64,000 bases of DNA from Clostridia bacterium (GCA_017456145.1 JAFTJZ010000030.1:1-64000); one strand, 5' to 3'; positions 1-8,772 are shown, numbered from the stretch's first letter. Made by a program: numbers and translations. Notes: generated from the sequence alone by a model not told the origin.

Positions 1-33
1 ATCCTGAGCCAGGATCAAACTCTCGAAAAATTT
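1..33 (-). rRNA. 16S ribosomal RNA, 5' end only (partial)
   Basis: Read on the minus strand, the first bases give AGAGTTTGATCCTGGCTCAG, the near-universal 5' end of 16S rRNA (the 27F primer site). The gene runs off the left edge of the window, so only about 33 nt are visible. A small stem, CGCTCC/GGAGCG at 43-56, lies just upstream in the leader and may belong to precursor processing. The mature 5' end is placed by analogy with other Clostridia and could be off by a few bases. Confidence 0.93.
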
Positions 34-247
34 GTATTAAAACGCTCCTTGGAGCGATCCAATCTTTTCCGAGCTTTTGTTAGCTCTTTTTACTTTTTGT
101 TTGAGTAGTATTCTCTTTCAGAATTGCGAGATTTGTTTCACACACGGTATCAAGATTCTCATCTCGATACCTGCTTTGTACTTATCTCTTGTTGTTCAAT
201 TTTCAATGATCTGCGCCGCGCTCGACCCAATCTCGCGCAGCCTTGGT

Positions 248-276
248 ATTATACCACTTTCTTTTCCGTTTGTCAA
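248..276 (-). promoter_or_regulatory. rRNA operon promoter
   Basis: On the minus strand TTGACA (271-276) and TATAAT (248-253) are separated by exactly 17 bp and both match the sigma-A consensus. The -10 is preceded by TGG, an extended -10. The site lies about 215 bp upstream of the 16S start, so the stretch 34-247 is the transcribed rRNA leader; no gene is seen in it. Confidence 0.85.
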
Positions 277-296
277 TACCTTTTTTGAAATTTTTT

Positions 297-374
297 CGAC
301 TTTTTTGAAAAATTTTTCAAAAAGTCGGATATCGGGGGTGAGACCCCAATGCATTTTGCATTTGACTCACCCCC
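297..374 (-). terminator. Double-hairpin terminator region of htrA
   Basis: Directly after the htrA stop the minus strand forms a GC-rich hairpin, GGGGGTGAG (334-342) against CTCACCCCC (366-374), whose loop itself contains the pairing AATGC/GCATT. A second, AT-rich near-perfect palindrome follows (297-327, ends CGACTTTTT/AAAAAGTCG). This order, GC hairpin then T/A-centred hairpin, recurs after many genes in the window. Confidence 0.6.
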
Positions 375-396
375 GAGAATTATTCGGTTACAAGGA

Positions 397-2037
397 TCAC
401 TGCGCCGCAGGCGAAAGTGTGATTTTGCACGAATGGATTTCACCGTCACGGAGACAGTCAACGACGACCTCATCACCGACGCTCTTATCGTCAAGGATCG
501 CCATCATGGCATTACGATTCGAGGTTTCAACCCCGTCAATGGCGAAAATGACATCACCCTCCTGCAATTTACCGTACGCATCGGTGGTTTCATCCACCTC
601 GGCAACCAGAAAACCGGAGCGCTCGATCTCATACGATCTTCCCTCTGCAGCATCTGCAGGCACTCCTCCGGTCGGGTACGCGGAATAGGTTCCATCCTCA
701 TATAAAATAATGGTATATCCCTTGACGACATCCATGCCCGTAATACCAAGCACAGGGCGCCCCTCGGAGACTGAGGAATCCACGTGATCTGCGCTGCCGT
801 TTTCAATGATGGCGTTGACGATCTCCATAGCGCCGTTGATCGGGATGGCAAAGCCCATTCCCTCATAGCCGTCAGCCAGTTTCATGGAAATGATACCGAT
901 GACCTCTCCCCGCTCATTGAGCATGGGACCGCCGGAATTACCGGAGTTTACATTGGCATTGGTCTGCAGCAGCGTCATTTTTTTATTCAAGGTTCCATCG
1001 GTATTTTTGATCTTGACCTCGCGGTTAATGGCGGAAACGATACCGTTGGTGGTAGACCACCCATATTCCAGCCCCGCGGGGTGACCAATCACCACAACGT
1101 CATCGCCCACCAGTACATCATCCGAGTCCCCGATGGGCAACACGGGCAGATCCGTCGCATCGATCTTGAGCACCGCCAGATCATCCGGTTCGCTGTAATT
1201 GATGACCGTCGCCTCATACGTTTCGCCGCCGTACAGCGACACCTGTACGGAGACACCGTTTTGCACGACGTGATAATTGGTTGCGATATAACCGTCCTCA
1301 GTCAGGACAAAGCCCGTTCCGACACCCTGCCCCATCGTCTTTTTGACGGTTACAGCGACAACGCCGGGCTTGGATTGTTCCGCAATCTCCTGGATGGTCA
1401 AAAGACCATTCTCGCCGTCATCCTCACGGATATATACGATCCGATCCGACGAGGCTCCGCCGTAATTATCAAGCGACGAAGAATTTCGTCCCGTAAGGCC
1501 GCCTGTGAGCAGCGAGGCAACCAATATCACAAAGCTGACCGCGAAGAACGCCGTCATGATGATGGCATATGTGAGGATTCCGCTGCGGCGCTTACGGGCG
1601 CTGAGCTGCTCGTCGGTCGCGCGCTGTGTTTCATAATTCCACCGATACCGCACGACGGTCTCAGGCGCGGCGGGAGGCTGCTCACTCTCGGTCTTAGAAC
1701 CATTGCTCTCGGATGCTGCAGCCTCCGTGGGCGCATCGACCGCCTCAAGCGGCGCATCTGTCTTTTGTACCTCATCCGACAAAGGCTCCTTTTGCTCGTC
1801 CTCCGCGTTTTCGGTCTCTGCAGCATCCACGGTCACAGCATCCGCAGTCACCGCATCGTCGGGGGCATCGTTCTCATCTGCTTTTGCCTCTTCATCGCTC
1901 GCTCGGGGCATCTCGTCCGCAGACGCAGCTGCCACGTCGGGCTGTTCGCTCACGCTCGCCCGGTCGGGGGCATCTGTCTCCGGGGGCATTGCCTCCTCGT
2001 CCGGCAGCCGCTCGGTTGCATCATTATTATATTCCAT
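397..2037 (-). CDS. HtrA/DegP-like membrane-anchored serine protease with PDZ domain
   Basis: 546 aa. Residues 1-145 are an unusually long, acidic, Ala/Asp/Glu/Pro-rich cytoplasmic tail. One transmembrane segment follows at about 153-178. The trypsin-like domain carries the full triad: His256 (NYHVV), Asp286 (PDDLAVLKI) and Ser368 (GNSGGP). A C-terminal PDZ domain spans about 425-540. By family it degrades or refolds damaged extracytoplasmic proteins. It is the last gene of a minus-strand operon behind a two-component system (52 bp after the histidine kinase), the usual Gram-positive layout for envelope-stress control (compare WalRK/HtrA or CssRS/HtrA). HtrA tails are normally shorter; composition suggests the tail is disordered. 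Function is secure, the exact subfamily is not. Confidence 0.93.
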   Translation of the reverse strand: MEYNNDATERLPDEEAMPPETDAPDRASVSEQPDVAAASADEMPRASDEEAKADENDAPDDAVTADAVTVDAAETENAEDEQKEPLSDEVQKTDAPLEAVDAPTEAAASESNGSKTESEQPPAAPETVVRYRWNYETQRATDEQLSARKRRSGILTYAIIMTAFFAVSFVILVASLLTGGLTGRNSSSLDNYGGASSDRIVYIREDDGENGLLTIQEIAEQSKPGVVAVTVKKTMGQGVGTGFVLTEDGYIATNYHVVQNGVSVQVSLYGGETYEATVINYSEPDDLAVLKIDATDLPVLPIGDSDDVLVGDDVVVIGHPAGLEYGWSTTNGIVSAINREVKIKNTDGTLNKKMTLLQTNANVNSGNSGGPMLNERGEVIGIISMKLADGYEGMGFAIPINGAMEIVNAIIENGSADHVDSSVSEGRPVLGITGMDVVKGYTIILYEDGTYSAYPTGGVPADAAEGRSYEIERSGFLVAEVDETTDAYGKLQEGDVIFAIDGVETSNRNAMMAILDDKSVGDEVVVDCLRDGEIHSCKITLSPAAQ

Positions 2038-2089
2038 ATCGTCATTCCTTTCTTATATATATTCTTGCCCACAGATCCCAATGGCGCTT

Positions 2090-3583
2090 TTACTCGTCGC
2101 CCTTGTGTAAAATTGTTGGCACATATTTGGCCAAAGTAAAATTGAATTGACAATCCTTACCGTACTCGCTGGTCACCCAAATATCTTCGTTATGCGCGGT
2201 GATAATGGTTTTGGCAATATAAAGTCCCAGCCCCGCGCCCTTTTTATCCAGCCCGCGGCTTTTATCCCCTTTATAAAAGCGTTCAAACACAAAGGGGATA
2301 TCGTCCGCAGCGATTCCCTGCCCGCTGTTATAGACGGAAACTTGAATTTTATTCTTAATATCCGTCCGTTCGGTGATGGTTATACGGTATTGACCGCCTT
2401 CTTTTGAAAATTTTATGGCGTTATCGCACAAATTATACAGGATCTGATAGATTGCATCGTGATCGGCCAGCACCGACATCTTGTCCTCATCACACAAAAA
2501 TTCTACCTGTAGATCCTTCTCTGTCAACCGTTGCTCACAGGAAATAATGATCTGCCGTGCCATCTCGCAAATATCAAACGGCTTGAGGACAAATTTCCGA
2601 TCTCCCGCTTGAATACGGGAAAGATCCAACAAGGAGGCCACCAGACGTGAAAGCCTGTGCACCTCACTGGAAACGATATCCAGATAATAATCTTGCTTAT
2701 CATAAGGAATGATGCCCTCTCGGATCCCATCGATAAAGCCGGCGATGGTGGTCATCGGCGTCCGCAGATCGTGCGAGACGTTGCTCAAAAAGGTATTGCG
2801 CACGGTGTCCAGATTTTGCAAGGACGTCGCCATCTGATTGAAGGCGATACCGAGCTCGGCAATTTCATCATCCCCATGCACAACAACACGACTTTCAAAC
2901 TTCCCCGAGGCAAAATCCTTTGCGGCGTGGCTCATATCCTTCAGCGGGGCAGTCACTCGTTCCGAAATAAAATACACGGCGATCAGGGCGGCGAGCATGA
3001 TCCAAAGGCTTGCCATAATGATGGTCTTGGTCATCACGTCCATCAATCCTGCCCACTCCGCGCTGGAGGAGAGCACCACCACCGCACCCACGTATACGCC
3101 CGTGCTTGTGGTGATCGGCACGGCGTAACCCACGCGAACATTGTCAAAAAGCGCCTCAAAATACTCGATATCGCTGATGGGATAGGTATATCGCAGCATA
3201 TACAGCATCTGGTCGGTCAAGCGCAGCTCCCGCGAGATCTGCGCGTGGTTTTCACCACCCGTAGCGATCACTGCGCCGTTGCTGTCCGTCAGCACGACAG
3301 TCACGTCATCCGCGCCGGTAATGGCAAGGTTGATGGCGGCCACCAGATGGTTGATATTCCCCGCATGAAAAACCGCGACCTCGTCCTCTGTATTTTCCTG
3401 CTCGCGCATTTCATTTTTAACATATTGTCCCAGCGAATTTGCCGTCTGGATCACGCTTTGCTCCTTCAGGGAGGTGGCATATTGATTGATGATGCTCATA
3501 ACAATCATGAGCAGCAGCGCAAAAAACACCAGAATAATGGCAATGAATGCAGAAAGATATTTTCCGAACACACTCTTGATCAT
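2090..3583 (-). CDS. Sensor histidine kinase (HAMP-HisKA-HATPase)
   Basis: 497 aa. Two transmembrane segments (about 10-33 and 187-206) flank an extracytoplasmic sensor of roughly 150 residues, followed by a HAMP linker (207-260). The HisKA H-box SNVSHDLRTPMT puts the phosphorylated histidine at His271. The ATPase domain shows the N-box LCDNAIKFS and the G-box GAGLGLYIAK. A strong AAGGAGG sits 6 nt before the ATG. It follows the response regulator by 155 bp and precedes htrA, so it is predicted to phosphorylate that regulator. VanS/PhoR-type architecture; the signal cannot be told from sequence. Confidence 0.95.
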   Translation of the reverse strand: MIKSVFGKYLSAFIAIILVFFALLLMIVMSIINQYATSLKEQSVIQTANSLGQYVKNEMREQENTEDEVAVFHAGNINHLVAAINLAITGADDVTVVLTDSNGAVIATGGENHAQISRELRLTDQMLYMLRYTYPISDIEYFEALFDNVRVGYAVPITTSTGVYVGAVVVLSSSAEWAGLMDVMTKTIIMASLWIMLAALIAVYFISERVTAPLKDMSHAAKDFASGKFESRVVVHGDDEIAELGIAFNQMATSLQNLDTVRNTFLSNVSHDLRTPMTTIAGFIDGIREGIIPYDKQDYYLDIVSSEVHRLSRLVASLLDLSRIQAGDRKFVLKPFDICEMARQIIISCEQRLTEKDLQVEFLCDEDKMSVLADHDAIYQILYNLCDNAIKFSKEGGQYRITITERTDIKNKIQVSVYNSGQGIAADDIPFVFERFYKGDKSRGLDKKGAGLGLYIAKTIITAHNEDIWVTSEYGKDCQFNFTLAKYVPTILHKGDE

Positions 3584-3738
3584 ACATAGCCTCCTTAAGA
3601 GTCAGTGCGCCATCGGACACACGGATGGGAAACGGCGACACGCCGCCTTCCCGACACCACCGTTGCTAAGGTGAAAACGGGAGAGCGCGCTTGCCGCCGC
3701 AGTGGTATGGATCAGACGTTCTCCGGGGCAAAGCAGGG

Positions 3739-4434
3739 TCAGTTATTCATTTCAAACTTATACCCGACGCCCCATACGGTCTTGAGCGCCCATTTATCCG
3801 AAACGCCCTCCAGCTTTTCGCGCAGTCTCTTGACGTGAACGTCAACCGTGCGGGAGTCGCCCAGATAGTCAAAGCCCCAGACCTTGTCCAAAAGCTGATC
3901 GCGCGAAAAAACGCGATTGCAGTTGGTGGCAAGGAAGTAGAGCAGCTCCAGCTCCTTCGGAGGAATATCGACCAGCTTCCCCTTGATCTTCAGCTCATAT
4001 TTCTGCTTGCTGATCTCAATGCTGTCAAACTTGATGGTGCCCTCCTCACCGCCCTGAGCGGCGTTGCTCTGGTAGCGACGGAGCACTGCCTTGACGCGCG
4101 CAGACAGCTCCTTCATATCAAAGGGCTTGACAACAAAGTCATCTGCGCCAAGCTCCAGCCCAAGCACCTTATCAAAGATCTCCCCCTTCGCGGTGATCAT
4201 GATCACGGGTTTTGTGGACATCTCACGGATCTCACGGCAAACCTGCCAGCCGTCCTTCTTGGGCAACATGATATCCAAAAGCACCATATCGGGATCGTAC
4301 ATCTTGAACATGCTGATCGCCTCGGCACCGTCGCCCGCAGTTCTGACGTCATAGCCCTCCTTCTCAAAATAGATCTTGAGCAGCTCGCTGATGTTGGGAT
4401 CATCGTCGACGACCAACAATTTTGTATCCATCAT
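3739..4434 (-). CDS. OmpR/PhoB-family response regulator
   Basis: 231 aa. The receiver domain (1-120) has the acidic pocket VVDDD, phosphoacceptor Asp54 (VLLDIMLP) and the conserved Lys in ITAK. A winged-helix DNA-binding domain follows (about 135-228), with the family signature SRDQLLDKVWG and a C-terminal RxxVDVHVKRLREKL-type recognition region. It is first in the minus-strand operon with the histidine kinase and HtrA. Two adjacent ATG codons are possible starts; the upstream one lies 11 nt from GGAGG. Probably an envelope-stress regulator, by context. Confidence 0.95.
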   Translation of the reverse strand: MMDTKLLVVDDDPNISELLKIYFEKEGYDVRTAGDGAEAISMFKMYDPDMVLLDIMLPKKDGWQVCREIREMSTKPVIMITAKGEIFDKVLGLELGADDFVVKPFDMKELSARVKAVLRRYQSNAAQGGEEGTIKFDSIEISKQKYELKIKGKLVDIPPKELELLYFLATNCNRVFSRDQLLDKVWGFDYLGDSRTVDVHVKRLREKLEGVSDKWALKTVWGVGYKFEMNN

Positions 4435-4470
4435 AATTCAAAAGTCCTCCGTTTCAACGTTATGGTGATC

Positions 4471-4489
4471 TATGTTACATTGTAACATA
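4471..4489. promoter_or_regulatory. Perfect palindrome upstream of the response regulator (candidate operator)
   Basis: TATGTTACATTGTAACATA is a 19-nt perfect inverted repeat about 37 bp before the regulator start. On the minus strand it contains TGTTACAAT, which fits an extended -10 element, so a protein bound here would cover the promoter. No good -35 is visible. Confidence 0.5.
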
Positions 4490-4835
4490 TCAATGGGGTA
4501 GTTAGGTGAATGAATTTTGAAGATTTGAAAAATTTTTACAAAAGGCGTATCTTTACAGCAAGGCATCGCGCCGCAAAAAAGCATCTTCTCCTCTATTATA
4601 TCATAAAAAACTTCATTTGAAAAGGATTTTTGAAAAAATTGTCAAAATAATTTATGTGCAAATTGCAATAGCATTCACTAACCGATCAAATATTGCTGCT
4701 ACCTCCAGAAAGGTTCTTGAAAAAAGAGCAGATACATGGACGGAAGAAATAATGATTGTTGATCAAAAAATATTACCCCCCTCGAAACAACAGAAATACA
4801 ACACTTAGTACGCTCCAATAGTGGTCACGCTGAAA
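4490..4835. other. AT-rich intergenic stretch without a recognisable gene
   Basis: Between the response-regulator promoter region and the next terminator the sequence is AT-rich. A short plus-strand reading frame (4617-4808, 63 codons, TTG start) lacks a clear ribosome site and resembles nothing I recognise. I see no RNA gene here. Confidence 0.5.
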
Positions 4836-4869
4836 GAAAAGACGACCGGCTACTATAAGCTGATCGTCT
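4836..4869 (-). terminator. Terminator of the sigma/membrane-regulator pair
   Basis: On the minus strand AGACGATCAGCT pairs with AGCCGGTCGTCT (4840-4869, with a small internal bulge). It is followed by TTTTCTTTC, 34 bp after the stop of the membrane regulator. Confidence 0.65.
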
Positions 4870-4902
4870 CTATATTACTACTTGCTAACATCAAAATTTT
4901 TG

Positions 4903-5766
4903 TTAATATATCTCCTCCACAATCATTTTCAAGAGTTGTTCATCTTCGCAGGACACCGTATATTGATACTCTTGAGCAAAATGAACGGCATAATCTTCAT
5001 GAATGATGTAAAATAGTAAACCGTTTTGGGTTACAAAAAAGGGATGATCCTTCTCCACAACAGTATGATTGCTGTCCACAACAACAGATGCAACAACACC
5101 AGAACCCTCGCTGAGAGTGAATATCACCTGGATTTCTTCTTTTTCATCAACAACCATGGTTACTTTTCTTATTGTAACACCATCAGGCAAAGAACGCGGA
5201 TACATAATATCCAATTTCTCGGTCTTCAAAAAAGATGCTACGCTGTCATATTGAACCGCCTCGCCGTTATATATGAACGTAATATCGCCTTGATCCATTT
5301 GGTCGCCGGGCAAAAGATGAGCTTTTGCATACTCCCAAAATTCAACAACATTTGCAAATCCCGCAGCTCGAGCTACAACCGGTATCGATATGGTAAAGAA
5401 AAGCAATACAGCAGCAATGCCCGCGACCCATTTGTAGCGCAGGGGCATTCGTGCGCAGAAACCGTTCTTTTTCTTGCTCCGCGCAGCTTTCTCATAGCGT
5501 CGCTTTATCAACCGAAGCTCCAAATCAATTTCAGCCTCGCTTTTTTGCGGCACAAAAACATGGGAATATTCATCCGCGCGTTCCATGCAGTAAAGTATCA
5601 ACTCTTGATCGCTTTCCTGCTCCGGCTTTAAGCTCTCTCTGTCAATGATTTCAAAAAGATAAGCTACTTTTTCATCATCCGTCAATGGTTCTATCTCTTT
5701 TTTTACTTGCTCTATCTTGAGATTCTCCATTCTCTCCATCCTCTCCTTTCTAACAAGCCGATACAT
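4903..5766 (-). CDS. Membrane protein with DUF4367-like C-terminus, probable anti-sigma partner
   Basis: 287 aa from the chosen start; GGAGGGGG ends about 10 nt before this ATG, whereas an in-frame ATG further upstream (5826) has no such site. ATGs at 5739 and 5730 are also possible. The protein has a cytoplasmic N-terminus of about 110 residues with many charged residues, one transmembrane segment (VAGIAAVLLFFTISIPVV) and an extracytoplasmic part of about 140 residues. The stretch LDIMYPRSLPDGV resembles DUF4367 proteins, many of which sit behind ECF sigma genes. Being 84 bp behind a sigma-factor gene, it is inferred to be the regulator of that sigma factor. It lacks an obvious zinc-binding anti-sigma motif. 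Confidence 0.65.
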   Translation of the reverse strand: MYRLVRKERMERMENLKIEQVKKEIEPLTDDEKVAYLFEIIDRESLKPEQESDQELILYCMERADEYSHVFVPQKSEAEIDLELRLIKRRYEKAARSKKKNGFCARMPLRYKWVAGIAAVLLFFTISIPVVARAAGFANVVEFWEYAKAHLLPGDQMDQGDITFIYNGEAVQYDSVASFLKTEKLDIMYPRSLPDGVTIRKVTMVVDEKEEIQVIFTLSEGSGVVASVVVDSNHTVVEKDHPFFVTQNGLLFYIIHEDYAVHFAQEYQYTVSCEDEQLLKMIVEEIY

Positions 5767-5850
5767 CAAGAATTCACCCCCTCCATTACTATAATGTTTG
5801 GGGAATGGGATTTTAGATGAAATCACAAAAAAATTTCAAGAAAAATATTG

Positions 5851-6375
5851 TTATTTCTTTTCTTCATCCTGTATTTTTCTCACTATATCCTTGATTCGTC
5901 GTCGGCGTGCGTAATATTCACCTTTTCCAATACCAAATCGTCGAACAATATCATCAGATTTCTTTCTCGCCTTCATGTATGTAAAGAAGAGCCAATCCTC
6001 ATCGGATAAACGCGCTTTTATTTTTTGTAGCAGTTCAAGATAATGCTCTTGCTCTACATACTCTGAATCGGTTGAAGGCGTCATTCCCTGTTCTGTCTCA
6101 TCCAAGACCTCGATTGGTAAAATCTTGGCTTGCCGGTTTTCCTTGCGACGCGCAGCCATGATCATAAAGCTCAAGGTTCGATGCATCCACAGCGTCAACA
6201 CCTTCTCGGTCTTAGGCTCAATTTCATCCCATTTTTGCCGTAGTAACAAAAATGCGTCACTTTGGATGTCCTCGGCAGTATAAGAATCACACTTCAATCG
6301 AAATTTGATGAATGTTAAGGTCTCCCGGTACCTTAATCGATAAAAATCTTCAAAAGAGAGTTCTTGCTGGCTCAT
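5851..6375 (-). CDS. ECF-like RNA polymerase sigma factor
   Basis: 174 aa. The N-terminal part (FEDFYRLRYRETLTFIKFRL, then AEDIQSDAFLLLRQKW) matches sigma region 2. The C-terminal part (about 115-170, ARLSDEDWLFFTYM...SDDIVRRFGIGKGEYYARRRRIKD) matches a region-4 helix-turn-helix, though it diverges from typical sigma-70 region 4. It is co-directional with the membrane protein behind it, the usual sigma/anti-sigma order. Less canonical than the two ECF factors near 43-45 kb and not closely related to them. The region 6452-6668 upstream is AT-rich and holds no visible gene. Confidence 0.8.
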   Translation of the reverse strand: MSQQELSFEDFYRLRYRETLTFIKFRLKCDSYTAEDIQSDAFLLLRQKWDEIEPKTEKVLTLWMHRTLSFMIMAARRKENRQAKILPIEVLDETEQGMTPSTDSEYVEQEHYLELLQKIKARLSDEDWLFFTYMKARKKSDDIVRRFGIGKGEYYARRRRIKDIVRKIQDEEKK

Positions 6376-6434
6376 ATCTCGACTGCTCCTGTCCTGTATC
6401 GTTCATTTCACTAACCGGCTATATATAAAGGTAT

Positions 6435-6451
6435 GGGTTGTGCCACAACCC
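6435..6451. promoter_or_regulatory. Palindrome at the sigma-factor promoter (candidate operator)
   Basis: GGGTTGTGCCACAACCC is an inverted repeat of two perfect 8-nt arms about 60 bp upstream of the sigma-factor start. On the minus strand its TTGTGG could act as a -35 with TATATA 17 bp downstream, so the palindrome would overlap the promoter. Confidence 0.45.
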
Positions 6452-6668
6452 ACGGTGTTGTGTCAAACTGTGAACATTTTGTAAACTTTTGGGGGTTATT
6501 TGGTTTTTATGACAATTTCTTCGCTAAATGTGCTTTGTATTTACATTGATATATATGAAGGAATTATAATGCGTTGATTAAGCTATCTTAATTGATTATA
6601 TTATAACACAAGTTCTAAAAAAATTCAAGAGCATTTCGCAAAGCAGGAGAAAATAAGGAGATATTGAT

Positions 6669-6809
6669 ATGGTACTACCACTGAGCCAAGATGTAAAAAT
6701 GACATCTGACCTACTCACCGCTCTTCCCGAATCCGTTTTAAGGCTGGATTCGCATCTGTTACCTTGGCTATATGAAACTTGCATCAATATTTATGACGAA
6801 CCGCCGTAG
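6669..6809 (+). CDS. Small ORF of unknown function (46 aa)
   Basis: ATG to TAG, 46 codons, with AAGGAG 8 nt before the start, as good as the sites of proven genes around it. The peptide begins MVLPLSQDVK and ends INIYDEPP. It is neither clearly hydrophobic nor a signal peptide and matches no family I recognise. It lies 64 bp before the first lipoprotein of the array and could be a leader peptide, a remnant of a longer gene, or chance. No other coding signal supports it. Confidence 0.35.
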   Translation: MVLPLSQDVKMTSDLLTALPESVLRLDSHLLPWLYETCINIYDEPP

Positions 6810-6873
6810 CGCTCAAAGAAAACAATCTTAATATTTGACTATCGCTACTCATTTAAGGAAAGGAAAACACATC

Positions 6874-7791
6874 ATGAAAAAATTACTTACCCTTACCCTC
6901 GCCATTCTACTCTGTCTGAGTGCATTCGCAGGGTGCAATACGCTCCAAACGCCTGATAACTCAAATCCCCCAGAACCGCCAAAGGACGTCATCGATGATT
7001 ACGACAACGAAAATGAAATCGAAGTCGAAATCGGCGGGGATGATGAGGGCAATGAAAACAATGAAAATAACGAGAATGAAAATAAACCTGACGATGAAAA
7101 CAAGGATCCCGGCAAGCAGCCTGTCACAGGCCCTGAACATACCAACACCATAGGCAAATTCGTCGCTAAGGACAAAAAATACGTTTACGAAGGTGCCAAC
7201 GTCACCATTCTGCACCTTGAAAATCAGTCCGATGAATATTTCACTATCTCCATCAACGGAGAATATTTAGATGAGAACGGCGAGGTGCTGAAAACCGAAA
7301 GCCAGACCTTCGAAGGGTTTCCCGGGCTTTGGCAGAATTACTTTGTCTTCAAGCCCGATATCGTTTACGATGATTTTAGATACACTTTGAGTGCAAAAAA
7401 GTATTCCGGCGAAAATATCTTTCAGCAGAGCACCCGTGTGCACTTCCTTCAGATCAAAGAACACAAACTTCCCATTCGAGAGCTATACGAAAACGTCAGC
7501 GGCTCCCCGGATTTCACCCCAGATTTCACCCAATATCCTACGATCTCATCAGAATTTCAATTTTTCGGTATGCCGAAGGATCTCATGATTCAATTCTGGC
7601 TGATCACTTTTGACAACGAAGGCGAAATATACCATATGCAACTGTACGGCAAATTTAACATAAAAGAAGGAAACACGGTAATCAACATTATGAAACAAAC
7701 AACAGAAAAGAATATCGTTTGGCCCGAGGAATTGAACGGTGGTGTCACCGGTATCGGTGGAGTATATCGAATCGTTCCATTAGAAGAATAA
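6874..7791 (+). CDS. Lipoprotein, divergent founder copy of the local paralogue family
   Basis: 305 aa; the ATG at 6874 follows AAGGAAAGGA and opens a textbook SpII signal (MKKLLTLTLAILLC, lipobox SAFAGC, Cys20). After the lipid anchor comes a Pro- and acid-rich linker with the family hallmark DVIDDYDNENE, here extended by an Asn/Glu-rich insert. The globular domain begins TIGKFVAKDK and contains the stretch ending GFPGLWQNYFVF. That core resembles FxLYD-type Ig-like domains (a beta sandwich common in surface lipoproteins), by inspection only. The C-terminus has WPEELNGGVTGIGG. Six closer paralogues follow after the ABC genes. Exported and tethered to the outer face of the membrane; ligand unknown. 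Confidence 0.85.
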   Translation: MKKLLTLTLAILLCLSAFAGCNTLQTPDNSNPPEPPKDVIDDYDNENEIEVEIGGDDEGNENNENNENENKPDDENKDPGKQPVTGPEHTNTIGKFVAKDKKYVYEGANVTILHLENQSDEYFTISINGEYLDENGEVLKTESQTFEGFPGLWQNYFVFKPDIVYDDFRYTLSAKKYSGENIFQQSTRVHFLQIKEHKLPIRELYENVSGSPDFTPDFTQYPTISSEFQFFGMPKDLMIQFWLITFDNEGEIYHMQLYGKFNIKEGNTVINIMKQTTEKNIVWPEELNGGVTGIGGVYRIVPLEE

Positions 7792-7881
7792 ACCACTCAA
7801 AAGAACAGTACCAAAATGAAATAATACTCAAACAACTAATATGTAGGGTAATAAAGCAATGAATTCAGGAGGATTTTCATT

Positions 7882-8754
7882 ATGATCTATACTATTTACA
7901 AAAACACATTCAAGACCTTATTCCGCTCCGTTATTTTCTATCTTGCGCTCGCCTTACTGATCGGCGTTGCCATTTACGAGGCCATCGGCGGCGGTTATGG
8001 CTATTTCGATATGGAAGCTATGGAACTCATTATGGATACCGACCCACGGTTTGTCTTGACCAAAGACAACTATATGCAAAATCCCAATAATGCCTGTTGC
8101 GCCAATATGATGATGTACGCCATGCCCCTGTTTGCCGTCATTTCCACCGTACTGGTGCTGCATAGCAATTATAATGATCGTTTTTACGAAATCGAAAAAG
8201 CGGGCAACGTCAAGCCTATGCCCTACTTCATGGCGCGTATTTTGGCGCTGATCACCATCAACGCTGTGCTGATTGCCTTTACCAGCCTGCTCACGCACTA
8301 TTGGTACGTCTTCTCCCGCGGCGGCGTGGACGGCATGGGAACCATGGAAATGCTACTGGATTCCGTCGGCCGCGTGATGCGCTACGTCGTGTTCCTCGCC
8401 ATTCCTTCCCTGACCTTCTACATAACCTTTACCTATGCCATCGGTAGCATTTTCAAGAGTGGCTGGGTCGGTGCCATCGCCAGTATGGGACACGTGGTCG
8501 CCTACTTCATGGGATACCTCATGCTGCGCTTGCAGGTGGGTGAAATTGGAAAAATTTATTTTGAATACCTTTGCCCGATTCCTACTAAGCTGCGAAGCTA
8601 TCTTTATGCCTTTGATACCGCTGATGTTGCTGCACACATGGAACGAAACGAAACCTCGCTTGGCAAGGCAGCGGCCTGCGTTGGCGTGCTGTTGGGTGTG
8701 TCGGTAATTTACAGCACGATCAGCTACCTTTGTCAGCGCAAGCGCATTCAGTAA
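7882..8754 (+). CDS. ABC transporter permease (ABC-2 type), first subunit
   Basis: 290 aa, strongly hydrophobic with about six or seven transmembrane segments, starting with VIFYLALALLIGVAIYEA after a short cytoplasmic helix. Segments such as MMYAMPLFAVISTVLVL and FMARILALITINAVLIAFTSLL give the ABC-2 permease look, including the re-entrant region with many Gly and Met. GGAGG precedes the ATG. It forms an operon with a second, unrelated-looking permease (18 bp downstream), the ATPase and a lipoprotein. Substrate unknown; ABC-2 systems of this layout often export lipids, peptides or antibiotics. Confidence 0.82.
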   Translation: MIYTIYKNTFKTLFRSVIFYLALALLIGVAIYEAIGGGYGYFDMEAMELIMDTDPRFVLTKDNYMQNPNNACCANMMMYAMPLFAVISTVLVLHSNYNDRFYEIEKAGNVKPMPYFMARILALITINAVLIAFTSLLTHYWYVFSRGGVDGMGTMEMLLDSVGRVMRYVVFLAIPSLTFYITFTYAIGSIFKSGWVGAIASMGHVVAYFMGYLMLRLQVGEIGKIYFEYLCPIPTKLRSYLYAFDTADVAAHMERNETSLGKAAACVGVLLGVSVIYSTISYLCQRKRIQ

Positions 8755-8772
8755 GCAAGAGGAGTGAATGGA

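Noticed and set aside
784-2139. Plus-strand open frame across htrA
   Set aside because: Antisense shadow; no start signal, and the htrA catalytic triad is on the other strand.
4617-4808. 63-codon plus-strand frame upstream of the response regulator
   Set aside because: TTG start without a Shine-Dalgarno sequence and no recognisable similarity; AT-rich chance ORF more likely.
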